A DNA stretch of 64,000 nucleotides from Kibdelosporangium persicum (GCF_013280595.1 NZ_JAAATY010000018.1:62001-126000), one strand, 5' to 3'; shown: positions 17,642 to 26,381, numbered from the stretch's first letter. Notes: generated by a model from the sequence alone, not told the origin. Program-made: numbers and translations.

Positions 17642-18307
17642 TCAGTCACCGCGGAGTCGCACGCAGCACTCCCCCGGCGTCGGTTCGAGCACCGCGCGCA
17701 CGGTGGGTGCCCGCAGGCCCTCCAGCAGTCCGCTGAGGAACGCCTGGTTGATCCCACAGACCAGCGCGGGCTCCTTGGCCGCGAGCGGGTGGAACGGGCA
17801 GTCGCGCAGCCGCAGGCAGGTCGGGCTGTCCCTGGCCGGTTCGAAGCCGTGCCTGGCCAGCAGCTCCTGGGCCACGGTCAGCGCGCGTTCGGAGCCCAAT
17901 CGGCCCAGCTTCGCCTTGTCCCGCTCGCTTGTCCCGAGCTTCTCGCCGCGCTGGGCCGCCGCCCGGACGGCCGCGTCCTGGACGTCCTCGGCCACCACGG
18001 CATCCATCAGGATTTCGGCGAGGACGTCGTGCTGTCGCTGCGGGATGGCCACCCGGACGTCCACGTTGGCCGGTTCGTAGACCTTCGGGGCGCGCCCGAC
18101 CTTCCCAGCCGCTTGGTAGCCCGCCCGCAGCAGGCCCGCGTCCACCAGTTTGTCCAGGTGGAAGGCGGCCAGTTTGCGGGAGATGCCCACCGATGCCGCG
18201 GCTTCGTCCCGGGTCACCGGGCGTCGCTCGGCCCGGATGAACGTGTACATCCGCCAGCGCAGGTTGTCGTCCAGCGCCGCGATCGCCTTGATGTCCGCCG
18301 AGCTCAC
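17642..18307 (-). CDS. Winged-helix regulator with C-terminal Cys cluster (SufR-like)
   Basis: This protein of about 221 aa has an N-terminal winged helix (AAASVGISRKLAAFHLDKLV then DAGLLRAGY). Its C-terminal part is Cys-rich: TCLRLRDCPFHPLA, ALVCGINQAF and GECCV. The spacing resembles the Fe-S-binding Cys pattern of the SufR family of iron-sulfur regulators. GTG 18307 is used, with AGGAGG directly before it; no better in-frame start exists downstream. It is divergent from folE and a ferredoxin reductase gene, which are its likely targets. Fe-S binding is inferred from the Cys pattern only. Confidence 0.75.
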   Translation of the reverse strand: MSSADIKAIAALDDNLRWRMYTFIRAERRPVTRDEAAASVGISRKLAAFHLDKLVDAGLLRAGYQAAGKVGRAPKVYEPANVDVRVAIPQRQHDVLAEILMDAVVAEDVQDAAVRAAAQRGEKLGTSERDKAKLGRLGSERALTVAQELLARHGFEPARDSPTCLRLRDCPFHPLAAKEPALVCGINQAFLSGLLEGLRAPTVRAVLEPTPGECCVRLRGD

Positions 18308-18322
18308 CCTCCTACCATATCG

Positions 18323-18396
18323 CCAACTTGGATGTTCTAAACCACACTCCTTGACCTTTTCTGCGAATAAGACCAAGATTTGTTAGCGTAACTTGG
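18323..18396. promoter_or_regulatory. Divergent control region, regulator / folE
   Basis: CCAACTTGG (18323-18331) and AACTTGG (18390-18396) are repeated 65 bp apart, and GACCAAG (18371-18377) opposes CTTGGGTC (18392-18399). These half-sites between divergent genes are candidate binding sites for the Cys-rich regulator. Confidence 0.4.
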
Positions 18397-18413
18397 GTCA
18401 AGAGGAGTCGCAT

Positions 18414-19013
18414 ATGCGTGCCGCAACCGGCCTGCGGGTCGTCCACGAGCCGGACACCGGGGTCGACCTCGCCGCCGCGGAGAACGCCGCGGCGGCGTTC
18501 CTTCACGCACTGGGCGTGTCGACCGATTCGGAGAGCCTGCGTGGCACGCCGGGCCGGATGGCCCGGGCCTACGCCGAGCTGTTCAGCCCGCGTCCGTTCG
18601 ACCTGACGACGTTTCCCAACGACGAGGGCTACGACGAGCTCGTCCTGGCCCGCTCCATTCCGGTCCGGTCGGTGTGCGAGCACCATCTGCTGCCGTTCGT
18701 CGGCACCGCCCACGTCGGCTACCTGCCAGGCGAACGCATCCTCGGGCTGTCGAAGCTCGCCAGGATCGTCGAGTACTTCGCCTGCCGCCCGCAGGTCCAG
18801 GAACGGCTGACCAAACAGGTCGCCGACTGGCTCAACGACCACCTGCACCCGCGCGGTGTCGGCGTGGTGATCGAGGCCGAACACACCTGTATGACCCTGC
18901 GAGGGGTCCTGGCCGGCGGCTCGACCACGGTCACCTCTACCTTGCTGGGCAGTCTGCGTGACGACGCCCGCTCACGCCAGGAGTTCTTCGCGCTCAGCGG
19001 CGTCCACGCCTGA
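18414..19013 (+). CDS. folE: GTP cyclohydrolase I (type IA)
   Basis: This 199-aa enzyme converts GTP to 7,8-dihydroneopterin triphosphate, the first step of folate and pterin synthesis. The zinc ligands are visible: the Cys and His of SVCEHHLLPF and the later Cys in AEHTCMTLRGV; GYLPGERILGLSKLAR is the usual helix. The ATG at 18414 has AGAGGAG upstream. It is not beside folP, folB or folK; instead it is followed 17 bp later by a ferredoxin reductase gene and lies opposite a Cys-rich regulator. This may be a second, conditionally expressed copy (inference). Confidence 0.92.
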   Translation: MRAATGLRVVHEPDTGVDLAAAENAAAAFLHALGVSTDSESLRGTPGRMARAYAELFSPRPFDLTTFPNDEGYDELVLARSIPVRSVCEHHLLPFVGTAHVGYLPGERILGLSKLARIVEYFACRPQVQERLTKQVADWLNDHLHPRGVGVVIEAEHTCMTLRGVLAGGSTTVTSTLLGSLRDDARSRQEFFALSGVHA

Positions 19014-19030
19014 ACCTTGGAGGAATTCGC

Positions 19031-20215
19031 GTGACCACCTTCGTCATCGTCGGCGGCGGCCTTGCCGGGGCCAAAGGCGCGGAAGCGCTGCGGGACCAGG
19101 GATTCGACGGCGACATCGTGCTCGTCACCGACGAGCGGGACCGGCCCTACGAACGACCGCCGCTGTCGAAGGACTACTTGCAGGGCAAGGCCGAACGCGA
19201 CAGCGTGTTCGTGCACGGGCCGGACTGGTACGCCGAGAACGACGTGGACCTGCGGCTCGGCGTGTCCGCCACCGCCATCGATCGCGCCGCGCACCAGGTA
19301 CGACTGTCCGACGGCTCGTCCGTCGAGTACGCGAAACTGTTGCTGGCCACCGGATCCAGCCCGCGTGAGTTCCCGGGTGCCGAGGATGCGCTGTACCTGC
19401 GCAAGATCGGCGACTCGGAACGGATCAAGGCGGCGATCGTCAACTCGTCCCGGTTGATCGTGATCGGCGCGGGCTGGATCGGCCTGGAGGTCACGGCCGC
19501 GGCGCGCAACGCGGGCGTCGAGGTGACCGTCCTGGAAGCCGCGACGCAGCCGTTGCTGGCCGCGGTCGGGCCGGAGGTCGCTGAGGTGTACGCGAATCTG
19601 CACCGCGCCAACGGCGTGGACCTGCGCCTGGGCATCGAGGTCGACCAGGTCGGCGCCAAGAGCGTCGGCCTCGTGGACGGCACGGTCGTGGAGGCCGACG
19701 CCGTGCTGGTCGGCATCGGCGCGGCCCCGAACGTCTCCCTGGCCAAGGCGGCGGGGCTGGAGGTGGACAACGGCGTGCTCGTGGACGCCTCGCTGCGCAC
19801 GTCCGACCCCGACATCTTCGCGGCAGGCGACATCGCCAACGCCGAAAACCCCGGGCTGGGCAAGCGGGTCCGCGTCGAGCACTGGGCGAACGCGCTCAAC
19901 CAGCCCGCCGTGGCCGCGACCGGGATGCTCGGCGGGTCGGCGGCCTACGACGAGTTGCCGTACTTCTACACCGACCAGTACGACCTGGGCATGGAGTACA
20001 TCGGCGACATCACCGGGTACGACCGCGTGGTGTTCCGGGGCGACAAGCCGGGCCGCGAGTTCATCGCGTTCTGGCTCAAGGACAACCGTGTCCTGGCCGG
20101 GATGAACGTCAACATCTGGGACGTGGTCGACCCCGTCAAGGCACTGATCCGGGCCGGCAGGCAGGTCGACCCGGATCGGCTGGCCGACCCGGAGGTCCCG
20201 CTCGAGGAGATCTAG
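19031..20215 (+). CDS. FAD-dependent NAD(P)H:ferredoxin/rubredoxin-type reductase
   Basis: This 394-aa flavoprotein has two Rossmann dinucleotide-binding sites: FAD at [18 protein letters not shown] and NAD(P)H at [19 protein letters not shown]. It also has the family FAD motif with [10 protein letters not shown], and [12 protein letters not shown]. Such enzymes pass electrons to ferredoxins serving P450s or dioxygenases. The GTG at 19031 has GGAGGA 5-6 nt upstream. It is the second gene of the folE operon, and its stop overlaps the convergent acdS stop in a CTAG. Confidence 0.92.
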   Translation: MTTFVIVGGGLAGAKGAEALRDQGFDGDIVLVTDERDRPYERPPLSKDYLQGKAERDSVFVHGPDWYAENDVDLRLGVSATAIDRAAHQVRLSDGSSVEYAKLLLATGSSPREFPGAEDALYLRKIGDSERIKAAIVNSSRLIVIGAGWIGLEVTAAARNAGVEVTVLEAATQPLLAAVGPEVAEVYANLHRANGVDLRLGIEVDQVGAKSVGLVDGTVVEADAVLVGIGAAPNVSLAKAAGLEVDNGVLVDASLRTSDPDIFAAGDIANAENPGLGKRVRVEHWANALNQPAVAATGMLGGSAAYDELPYFYTDQYDLGMEYIGDITGYDRVVFRGDKPGREFIAFWLKDNRVLAGMNVNIWDVVDPVKALIRAGRQVDPDRLADPEVPLEEI

Positions 20216-21204
20216 AACTCCAGCGTGCTGTACGCGTTCAACGCGGGCTGCCCGCCGAGGTGCGCGTACAGCACCGTGGAATCCTTCGCGATCTCCCCGG
20301 AGGCGACCAGGTCGATCATCCCGGCCATGGACTTGCCCTCGTAGACCGGATCGGTGATCATCGCCTCGGTCCGGGCCGCGAGTTTCATCGCCTCGATCGT
20401 CCGGTCGTCCGGAATTCCGTACGTGCCGGCGTGGTAACGCTCGTCCAGTTCGATGTGGTCGTCCGAGATGGACGTTCCGACCAGTTCGGCGGTCCGCCGG
20501 GCGATCCGGGTGACCGCGTCCCGCGTCTCCGCGGGCTTGGCCGACGCGTCGATGCCGATCACCCTGCGGTCGCCCGCGAAACCGGCGACCATCCCGGCCT
20601 GTGTGCTGCCGGTGACCGAACAGACCACGATCGTGTCGAAGAAAACACCCAGTTCGGCTTCCTGGCGGCGTACTTCCGCCGCCCAGCCGGCGAAGCCGAG
20701 GCCGCCGAGCGGGTGGTCCGAGGCGCCCGCCGGGATCGAGTACGGCTTGCCGCCACTCGCGTGGACCTCGTCGATCGCGCGCTGCCACGATTCCCTGATG
20801 CCGATGCTGAACCCGGACGGGTCAAGCCGGACGTCGGCGCCCATCAGGCGGCTCAGCTGGATGTTGCCGGTGGTGGCGTAGCCCGGGTCGGTCCAGTCCA
20901 CCCACTTCTCCTGCACCAGAACGCATTTCAGGCCCGCACGAGCGGCGGCCGCGGCGACTTGCCTGGTGTGGTTGGACTGCACGCCCCCGATGGACACGAG
21001 CGTGTCGCAGCCGGTGGCGATCGCGTCGGCGACGAGGTACTCCAGTTTGCGGGTTTTGTTGCCGCCAAAGGCAAGTGGCGAGTTTCCGTCCTCACGCTTG
21101 GCCCACAGTCGAGCTCCACCCAAATGTGTGGTGAGGCGTTCGAGCGGGTGAATCGGCGACGGGCCGAACAGCAGGGGGTAGCGGGCGAAGTTCTCCAGTG
21201 TCAC
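20212..21204 (-). CDS. acdS: 1-Aminocyclopropane-1-carboxylate deaminase
   Basis: This 330-aa PLP enzyme cleaves the ethylene precursor ACC to 2-oxobutyrate and ammonia. It starts with the family's [19 protein letters not shown]. The PLP lysine is Lys50 in [11 protein letters not shown], and [13 protein letters not shown] holds the catalytic Ser. The specificity pair separating true deaminases from D-cysteine desulfhydrases is present: Glu in DPVYEGKSM and Leu in [10 protein letters not shown]. Start GTG 21204 overlaps the GntR gene stop (GTGA). The gene suggests a plant- or fungus-associated soil lifestyle (inference). Confidence 0.92.
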   Translation of the reverse strand: MTLENFARYPLLFGPSPIHPLERLTTHLGGARLWAKREDGNSPLAFGGNKTRKLEYLVADAIATGCDTLVSIGGVQSNHTRQVAAAAARAGLKCVLVQEKWVDWTDPGYATTGNIQLSRLMGADVRLDPSGFSIGIRESWQRAIDEVHASGGKPYSIPAGASDHPLGGLGFAGWAAEVRRQEAELGVFFDTIVVCSVTGSTQAGMVAGFAGDRRVIGIDASAKPAETRDAVTRIARRTAELVGTSISDDHIELDERYHAGTYGIPDDRTIEAMKLAARTEAMITDPVYEGKSMAGMIDLVASGEIAKDSTVLYAHLGGQPALNAYSTLEF

Positions 21205-21851
21205 GTTTTCTCCTTCAACAACACGGCCAAAGTCGCCCAGTTGCGCTCGGCGAGGTCAGCGGCCAGGCTCGCGTCGCCCGCTTCGCAGGCGGCGATGATC
21301 CGCTCGTGCATCGGTGCCGAGTCACGCCCCAACGGTGAACCCAGGTACAGGTAGATAGCGCGGTGCAGCAACGGCGTGTACCGCTGGATCGTCGCGGCGA
21401 CCGCACGGTTCTCACTCGCCTGCACCAGGACGTCGTGGAACGCGTCGTCGCACGCGATCGCGTCCTCCAACGCGCTCGCGTCGACCGCCGACGCGAACCT
21501 CAAGTTGGCCGCACGCATCGCGTCGAGGTGCCGCGGGGTGAGCTTCGGGACGGCGAGACGCGTGGCCAGCCCGTGCATCGACTGCACCACCGCGTGCGCG
21601 TCGCGGACCGCGGCCGAGTCCAATTGAGTCACGCGGGTGTAGCTGTGCGGCTTGGTCTCGATCAAGCCTTCGTCGGCCAGCCGGGCGAGCGCCTCCCGGA
21701 CCGGTGTGCGGGACAGACCCATCTGCGCGGCCAGCTCGACGTCCTTGACCGGTGTGCCCGGAGCCAGTTCGCCCGCGACGATCGCACGCCGGATGGCACT
21801 GAGCGCCTGATCGCTGAGCAGAGCCCGGTCGAGCCGACCAATATATTGCAT
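21201..21851 (-). CDS. GntR/FadR-family regulator of acdS
   Basis: This 216-aa regulator has an N-terminal GntR winged helix ([37 protein letters not shown]) and an FCD C-terminal domain with the metal-type residues in DDAFHDVL and the later His of MHERIIAAC. It is co-transcribed with acdS (GTGA overlap), so it probably controls ACC use. The ATG at 21851 is preceded by TAGCCT and a 6-nt gap with no SD, indicating a leaderless mRNA. Confidence 0.9.
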   Translation of the reverse strand: MQYIGRLDRALLSDQALSAIRRAIVAGELAPGTPVKDVELAAQMGLSRTPVREALARLADEGLIETKPHSYTRVTQLDSAAVRDAHAVVQSMHGLATRLAVPKLTPRHLDAMRAANLRFASAVDASALEDAIACDDAFHDVLVQASENRAVAATIQRYTPLLHRAIYLYLGSPLGRDSAPMHERIIAACEAGDASLAADLAERNWATLAVLLKEKT

Positions 21852-21857
21852 TTCACT

Positions 21858-21863
21858 AGGCTA
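21858..21863 (-). promoter_or_regulatory. -10 box, leaderless GntR-acdS mRNA
   Basis: TAGCCT on the minus strand lies 6 nt before the ATG at 21851, the usual spacing for a transcript starting at the start codon. Confidence 0.6.
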
Positions 21864-21902
21864 ACAGCCGAGGTCAAGGGGCCTCTTCACTGGCACGAAA
21901 GG

Positions 21903-21927
21903 TTTGCAAAGAGTAGACTTTGCAAAG
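21903..21927 (+). promoter_or_regulatory. Leaderless promoter flanked by TTTGCAAA palindromes
   Basis: TTTGCAAAG occurs at 21903-21911 and 21919-21927, flanking the -10 TAGACT (21914-21919), which sits 7 nt before GTG 21927. Each TTTGCAAA is a perfect palindrome. Binding by the gene's own product would block its promoter. Confidence 0.6.
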
Positions 21928-22427
21928 TGCCCCCACCGGACCATCCGATTCGCGCCGCGCTGCTCGCGCTGCTGCGTGAGCGGGACACCGTGACCTCGAC
22001 CCAGGCCGCGCAGGCCCTGGGCTTCAGCTCGGGACTGTGCTCGTTCCACCTGCGCCAGCTCGCGCGGTACGGCTACGTTGAGGAGGCCGCCACGACCGAC
22101 GGCCGAGCCCGGCCGTGGCGGCTGGCCGGTCAGCCGGACGGGCCCGACCTCGGCCTGCTGGCCCGCGAGCTGGAGGACGAGGGCTATCAGCGCTGGCTGC
22201 AGCACAAGGACAGCGCTCCGGCCGACTGGTCGACCGACGACGCCTTCAGTTCGGTGCTCTTCCTCGAACCCGGGGAACTGGCCGAAGTGGGCGCGCAGAT
22301 CCGGGCGGTGCTCGCCCGGTACGCCACCCGGGAGGTCAGCCCGGCCGCCAGGCCCGTCGCCGCGGTTGCCCGGTTGTTCCCCTTGCTCCCCGTCGAACAG
22401 GAGACGACATGGCCGTCCGAGAGTTGA
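21927..22427 (+). CDS. ArsR-like winged-helix protein, leaderless
   Basis: This 166-aa protein has an N-terminal winged helix (STQAAQALGFSSGLCSFHLR, QLARYGYVEEA, then a basic wing RARPWRL) and a helical C-terminal part (LARELEDEGYQRWLQH and beyond). It is probably a helix-turn-helix regulator of the ArsR superfamily acting on the two TTTGCAAA sites at its promoter. GTG 21927 is chosen because a TAGACT box lies 7 nt upstream; the long upstream frame is a shadow. It overlaps the deformylase gene by 19 bp. Confidence 0.8.
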   Translation: MPPPDHPIRAALLALLRERDTVTSTQAAQALGFSSGLCSFHLRQLARYGYVEEAATTDGRARPWRLAGQPDGPDLGLLARELEDEGYQRWLQHKDSAPADWSTDDAFSSVLFLEPGELAEVGAQIRAVLARYATREVSPAARPVAAVARLFPLLPVEQETTWPSES

Positions 22428-22918
22428 GATACCTTGGCGACCCGGTCCTCACCACCCCCGCCGACCCGGTCACCCACTTCGACCGCAAGCTCAAAGCGCT
22501 CGTCGACGACCTGATGGACACAGTGTTACTGCCGGGCCGTGCCGGTCTGGCCGCACCGCAGATCGGCGTCGGGCTGCGGGTGTTCAGCTACAACGTCGGC
22601 GGGCTGCACGGGTACGTGGTCAATCCGCACCTGGTCGACCTGTCCGAGGAGACGCAGGAAGGCCCGGAAGGCTGCTTGTCCGTGCCGGAGTTGTGGTTCC
22701 CGACACGGCGTGCCGCGGAGGCGACCGTGAAAGGCGTCGACGTCAAGAACAAGCCGATCTCGGTCACCGGCACCAAGGAACTGGCACGTTGCCTGCAGCA
22801 CGAGGTGGACCATCTGGACGGCAAGCTCTACCTCGACCGGCTGGATCCCGAGGTCCGCAGGGAGGCCATGCGCAAAGCCCGGGAATCCCGGTGGTTCTGG
22901 CGCGGGAACGGTCAGTGA
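22409..22918 (+). CDS. def: Peptide deformylase
   Basis: This 169-aa metalloenzyme removes the N-formyl group from nascent proteins. All three motifs are intact: AGLAAPQIGVGLR (motif I, here RAGLAAPQIG), EGCLSVPE with the Cys ligand, and QHEVDHLDGKLY with the HExxH ligands. The ATG at 22409 lies inside the upstream regulator gene, with AGGAG 5 nt before it. Linkage to a small regulator rather than to fmt suggests an accessory deformylase, possibly a resistant second copy (inference). The stop overlaps the convergent transporter gene by 7 bp. Confidence 0.92.
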   Translation: MAVRELRYLGDPVLTTPADPVTHFDRKLKALVDDLMDTVLLPGRAGLAAPQIGVGLRVFSYNVGGLHGYVVNPHLVDLSEETQEGPEGCLSVPELWFPTRRAAEATVKGVDVKNKPISVTGTKELARCLQHEVDHLDGKLYLDRLDPEVRREAMRKARESRWFWRGNGQ

Positions 22919-24123
22919 ACCGTGAGGGCGCGGCCCGCGCCGAGGCCCACGGCCGCCTGCGCCAGCGCCGCGGCCATCAGCACGGCCAGCGGCAGTGACC
23001 AGCCGTGCGTCCAGTCGTGCAGGGCTCCGAAAAGGACCGGGCCGGTGGTCGCGAAGAGGTAGCCGATCGACTGCGCCATGCCGGAAAGCGCCGCCGCGCC
23101 AAAGGAATCCGCGGCTCGCAGGGTGAAGAACAGCAGGGCGAGCACGAAGCAGATCCCACTGGCCAGGCCGACGACCACGGCCCAGAGCACGGCCAGTCCG
23201 GGTGCCACGAGCATGCCCGCGTACCCGCAGAGGCTCATCAGCGAACCACCTGTCGCCAGCAGCCGCTGATCGCGCATCTTGTTGGCCACCAACGGGATCG
23301 CGGCGCTCATGGTCACTCCGAGCACCTGCAGGAGCAGCAGCAGCCAGCCGCTGTTCTCCTCGCTGATCCCGTTGTCGTTCATGATCGCCGGGAACCACGC
23401 GAGCACGATGTAGAAGCCGAACGACTGCAGGCCCATGTACGCCGTCACCTGCCACGCCAGCGCGGAGCGCCACGGCGCGCCGGCAGCGTCCACCGTCGGT
23501 ACGACCGGTTGTGCTTGACGGCCGAGTGCCTGCGGAGCCCAGACCGCGAACCCGATCAGGGCCAGCCCGGCGAGGCAGCCCAGGGCCATGCGCCAGCCGC
23601 CCGGCAGCACGCCGGCCAGCGGCACCGCGAGCCCGGACACCAGAGCGCCGACGACCCCCATGGTGACGGAGTAGAGGCTCGTCATCGGCGCCACCCGGTC
23701 CGGGAAGTCCCGCTTGAGCAGCGCGGGCAGCAACACGTTGCCCACCGCGATGGCCATGCCCAGCAGCACCGTGCCCAGCCAGAGCAGTCCGGTCACCGGC
23801 ACGGACCGCAGGACGATCCCGGCCGCAAGGGTCAGCAGGGCGTACCAGGTCAGCCGCTCCATGCCGACCCGGCGGGCCACTTTGGGCACCTGCGGCGAGA
23901 ACACCGCGAAGGTCAGCAGCGGCAGCGCGCTGAGCAGGCCCGCCTGTCCCGCGCTGAGCCCTTCCGAGCGCCTGATCGTCTCCATCAGCGGGCCGACCGC
24001 GGTCAACGCGCCTCGCAGGTTGGCGGCCACCAGGAGAATCCCGGCGATGAGCAGCACCCGTCGCGCGGTTGTCATCCGGGCGTCCGCCACCCGATCGCTG
24101 ATCGTGCTCACGTCAGCGCTCAT
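22912..24123 (-). CDS. MFS transporter, CynX/NimT-like
   Basis: This transporter of about 403 aa has twelve predicted membrane helices. The pattern LLIAGILLVAANLRGALTAV at helix 1 followed by VGPLMETIRRSEGLS is typical of the CynX/NimT branch (cyanate, 2-nitroimidazole and related small organic exporters or importers). ATG 24123 has GGCGG upstream; GTG 24135 is an alternative. It is convergent with def and stands alone. The substrate is not known. Confidence 0.85.
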   Translation of the reverse strand: MSADVSTISDRVADARMTTARRVLLIAGILLVAANLRGALTAVGPLMETIRRSEGLSAGQAGLLSALPLLTFAVFSPQVPKVARRVGMERLTWYALLTLAAGIVLRSVPVTGLLWLGTVLLGMAIAVGNVLLPALLKRDFPDRVAPMTSLYSVTMGVVGALVSGLAVPLAGVLPGGWRMALGCLAGLALIGFAVWAPQALGRQAQPVVPTVDAAGAPWRSALAWQVTAYMGLQSFGFYIVLAWFPAIMNDNGISEENSGWLLLLLQVLGVTMSAAIPLVANKMRDQRLLATGGSLMSLCGYAGMLVAPGLAVLWAVVVGLASGICFVLALLFFTLRAADSFGAAALSGMAQSIGYLFATTGPVLFGALHDWTHGWSLPLAVLMAAALAQAAVGLGAGRALTVH

Positions 24124-24229
24124 GTCACCGCCCACTTGGTCCAGATCGTCGCCGACGGATCATCCTACGTATCTGTCGACGATCGGCCAATGACGCGTTG
24201 TGAGCAGTTTGTCGGCTACCCAGCTTCCG

Positions 24230-24958
24230 CTAGCGCGGCGGCGTCAGGACACAGAACTCGTTGTCCTCAGGATCGGCCATCACCTCCCACGGCACATCCC
24301 CCTGGCCGATGTCGATCGGCCTGGCGCCGGACCGGCGGAGCCTGTCCACCTCGGCCTGCTGGGCGTCGCCTGCGTGCGGGCGGACATCGAGGTGCAGCCG
24401 GTTCATGACCGTCTTGGGCGGGTGCCCGGTCAGGAACTCCAGCCACGGGCCCCGGCCGTTGGGCGCCCGCAACGCGAATTCGCCATGGGGCTTGGCGGTC
24501 AGGTTCCATCCGGTCGCGTCGCGCCAGAACCGGCTGAGGGCACCGGCGTCGACCGACTGGACGACGATCGCCGCGATCGGACCGGCGTCCTGGTAGACCT
24601 CGCGGGGCTCCAGGACGCAGAACTCGTTGCCGTCCGGGTCGGCCATCACCTCCCACGGCACGTCCCGCTGGCCGATGTCGATCGGCTTGGCCCCGAGGCC
24701 CTTCGCTCGTTCGATGATCTCGGCCTGGTCGGCGGGCGTGGCGCTGGCCAGGTCGAGATGGACGCGGTTCTGGACCACCTTCGGCTGGTCGTCCCGGTCG
24801 AACACCAGGTCAAGGTGCCAGCCCTGGGACTCGGGCGCACGGACGTCGATCTCGCCGTGCTCGGCCACGACCGGCCAGCCCACCAGCCGCGACCAGAACT
24901 CGGCGAGAGCCTCCGGGTTCGCGGTGTGGAAGATGACGTTCTCCAGTCTGGTAGCCAT
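24230..24958 (-). CDS. VOC-family protein, two glyoxalase-like domains
   Basis: This 242-aa protein is made of two tandem VOC domains, about 1-120 and 125-242. Both repeat the same elements: RVHLDL / RLHLDV, KPIDIGQRDVPWEVMADPDG / RPIDIGQGDVPWEVMADPED, and NEFCVLEP / NEFCVLTP. This shows internal duplication. Function may be glyoxalase-like, dioxygenase-like or drug-binding; the usual metal ligands (His in HLD, Glu in NEF) occur in each half. The ATG at 24958 has TAGCTT 6 nt upstream and no SD. Confidence 0.9.
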   Translation of the reverse strand: MATRLENVIFHTANPEALAEFWSRLVGWPVVAEHGEIDVRAPESQGWHLDLVFDRDDQPKVVQNRVHLDLASATPADQAEIIERAKGLGAKPIDIGQRDVPWEVMADPDGNEFCVLEPREVYQDAGPIAAIVVQSVDAGALSRFWRDATGWNLTAKPHGEFALRAPNGRGPWLEFLTGHPPKTVMNRLHLDVRPHAGDAQQAEVDRLRRSGARPIDIGQGDVPWEVMADPEDNEFCVLTPPR

Positions 24959-24964
24959 GCCCGC

Positions 24965-24970
24965 AAGCTA
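24965..24970 (-). promoter_or_regulatory. -10 box, leaderless VOC gene
   Basis: TAGCTT on the minus strand, 6 nt before the ATG at 24958. Confidence 0.55.
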
Positions 24971-25041
24971 GCAGCGGGCACCGACATCCGACGGGCGGGC
25001 AGGGCCGCCGGCCCGGCCCGCTCGGCGGCCCTTCGGGCACG

Positions 25042-25821
25042 TCAGCGGGTCGCGAGCCGCATCAGTGCCCACATCTGGTTGATCGCGTCGAAATCTCCTT
25101 CCCGGGTGACGGCTCGTTCACCGAGCCGGCCCCACAGGTAGCGGTACACGTTCGCCGGCGGCCCGGTGACTTCGGCGTCGATCCGGCCGATGTCGGCCCG
25201 GTCGATGTCCGAACCGGGGACGCGCCACGCGCCGACGCCCCCCGTTGTCACACGGACCAGCCATGCTCTGCCGCCGGTCCGGACGGCGACCGTGCCGTCC
25301 CGCGCGCCGACGACGCCCTGGACTGTCAGGCGATGGCCGAACCAGAGCGTGAGGACCTCGTCGACGCCGTCGACGGCGAGGTCGTCAGCGATCTCGCCGA
25401 CCGGCCGGTCCAGCGCCGCCTGGACGTCCATCCGGTGGACCACGGTCTCGTGCGCCATCCGGCGGCGCCAGAAACCGTACGTCGAATCCGCCGCCCACCA
25501 GGTGGAGCACGGCTCCGCCGGGTCGTGCCGGGCGAGTTCGTCGACCAGCTCACGCACGCCGCTGATCACGTAGTCCCGCGACGACTGGAACGGCCCCGGC
25601 TGACGCTGCCACGTCTCGGGGGCGTCCCCGGTCCGCATCCACTCCAGCGCCATCCGGTACACACTGCCCACGTGCCTGGCCGTTTCCCCGACGGTCAGGC
25701 CCGGACAGTTCGGGATTCTCAGGTCCTCTCTCGCCCCGTCAACCGTCTCGGCCAGCACCGTGGCCTCGATCTCCAGGACGTCCAGCAGTCGTGCCTGATC
25801 GAACAGTGCCTTACCGCTCAC
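25042..25821 (-). CDS. Maleylpyruvate isomerase-family, mycothiol-dependent-type protein
   Basis: This 259-aa protein of the DinB-like four-helix fold used by mycothiol-dependent enzymes has LTVGETARHVGSVYRMALEW with the first metal His, and RRRMAHETVVHRMDVQAAL with the later Glu and His ligands. The C-terminal domain (DGVDEVLTLWFGHRL onward) is the usual extension. GTG 25821 overlaps the stop of the HEPN gene (GTGA), making a two-gene operon. The substrate is unknown; detoxification by mycothiol conjugation is a plausible role. The longer frame to 26253 is antisense and not used. Confidence 0.88.
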   Translation of the reverse strand: MSGKALFDQARLLDVLEIEATVLAETVDGAREDLRIPNCPGLTVGETARHVGSVYRMALEWMRTGDAPETWQRQPGPFQSSRDYVISGVRELVDELARHDPAEPCSTWWAADSTYGFWRRRMAHETVVHRMDVQAALDRPVGEIADDLAVDGVDEVLTLWFGHRLTVQGVVGARDGTVAVRTGGRAWLVRVTTGGVGAWRVPGSDIDRADIGRIDAEVTGPPANVYRYLWGRLGERAVTREGDFDAINQMWALMRLATR

Positions 25822-26240
25822 CCCGGGACGACCCGGGCGATCAGACCGATGAACACACCCGCCTGCCTGACCAGGTCGTCGGCCGAACGAGCGCTGACCA
25901 GCCGGACCCGGCCGGCCTGCACCGCCGCCCGCGTTCGCGAGTGGGCCGCGAAGAACGCGGACCATTCCCGAAGCTCGGGCGCGACCGACGACAACAACGT
26001 CCACGCACTGGTGGGGCGGGCGCGGCCCCGGTGCGGACGGCCGCGGTGCGCGAGCATCGCGGCGGCCGCTCGTAGCGCGGACAGATACGCCTGAGTGAAC
26101 CGCTCGGCGGGTTCGGTCTCCGCCTCCGCCGCCGCGATGCCGCATTCGGCCTGGCGCAGCAGTGAAGCCGGTGATCCCGAGGCCCAGGAACGGTTGCCTC
26201 GACGCGAGGGGGAGCTTGGGAAGTCGACTCTGGTTGACAT
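25818..26240 (-). CDS. SAV_6107-type HEPN domain protein
   Basis: This 140-aa helical protein matches the actinobacterial SAV_6107 HEPN family: LLRQAECGIAAAEAETEPAE, RFTQAYLSALRAAAAMLAHR, TSAWTLLSSVAPELREWSAF. HEPN domains often bind nucleotides or act as RNases with antitoxins, but the RxxxxH catalytic motif is not clear here. ATG 26240 has GAGGAGG 4 nt upstream. It is first in a two-gene operon whose promoter carries a perfect LexA box, so DNA-damage induction is expected (inference). Confidence 0.82.
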   Translation of the reverse strand: MSTRVDFPSSPSRRGNRSWASGSPASLLRQAECGIAAAEAETEPAERFTQAYLSALRAAAAMLAHRGRPHRGRARPTSAWTLLSSVAPELREWSAFFAAHSRTRAAVQAGRVRLVSARSADDLVRQAGVFIGLIARVVPG

Positions 26241-26350
26241 CAGGCCTCCTCACGTCCCTCGGCGCGACCAGGCGGCCGCGCCGAATCCACCGTGGGGAAG
26301 CCGGTGGGCCCGGTGGCGAGGCGCTTCCCCCGCCCCACCACCGGGCAGTC

Positions 26351-26381
26351 GTGTTCGATTTCGAACACGTGTTCGAGTCTA
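26351..26381 (-). promoter_or_regulatory. Perfect LexA (SOS) box at the HEPN operon promoter
   Basis: TCGAACACGTGTTCGA (26361-26376) fits the actinobacterial LexA consensus TCGAAC-N4-GTTCGA exactly. A further GTGTTCGA half lies at 26351-26358, making an overlapping palindrome. On the minus strand a TAGACT -10 (26376-26381) abuts the box, placing LexA over the start of transcription of the HEPN gene. The YbaK gene on the other side begins 62 bp away. Confidence 0.8.
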
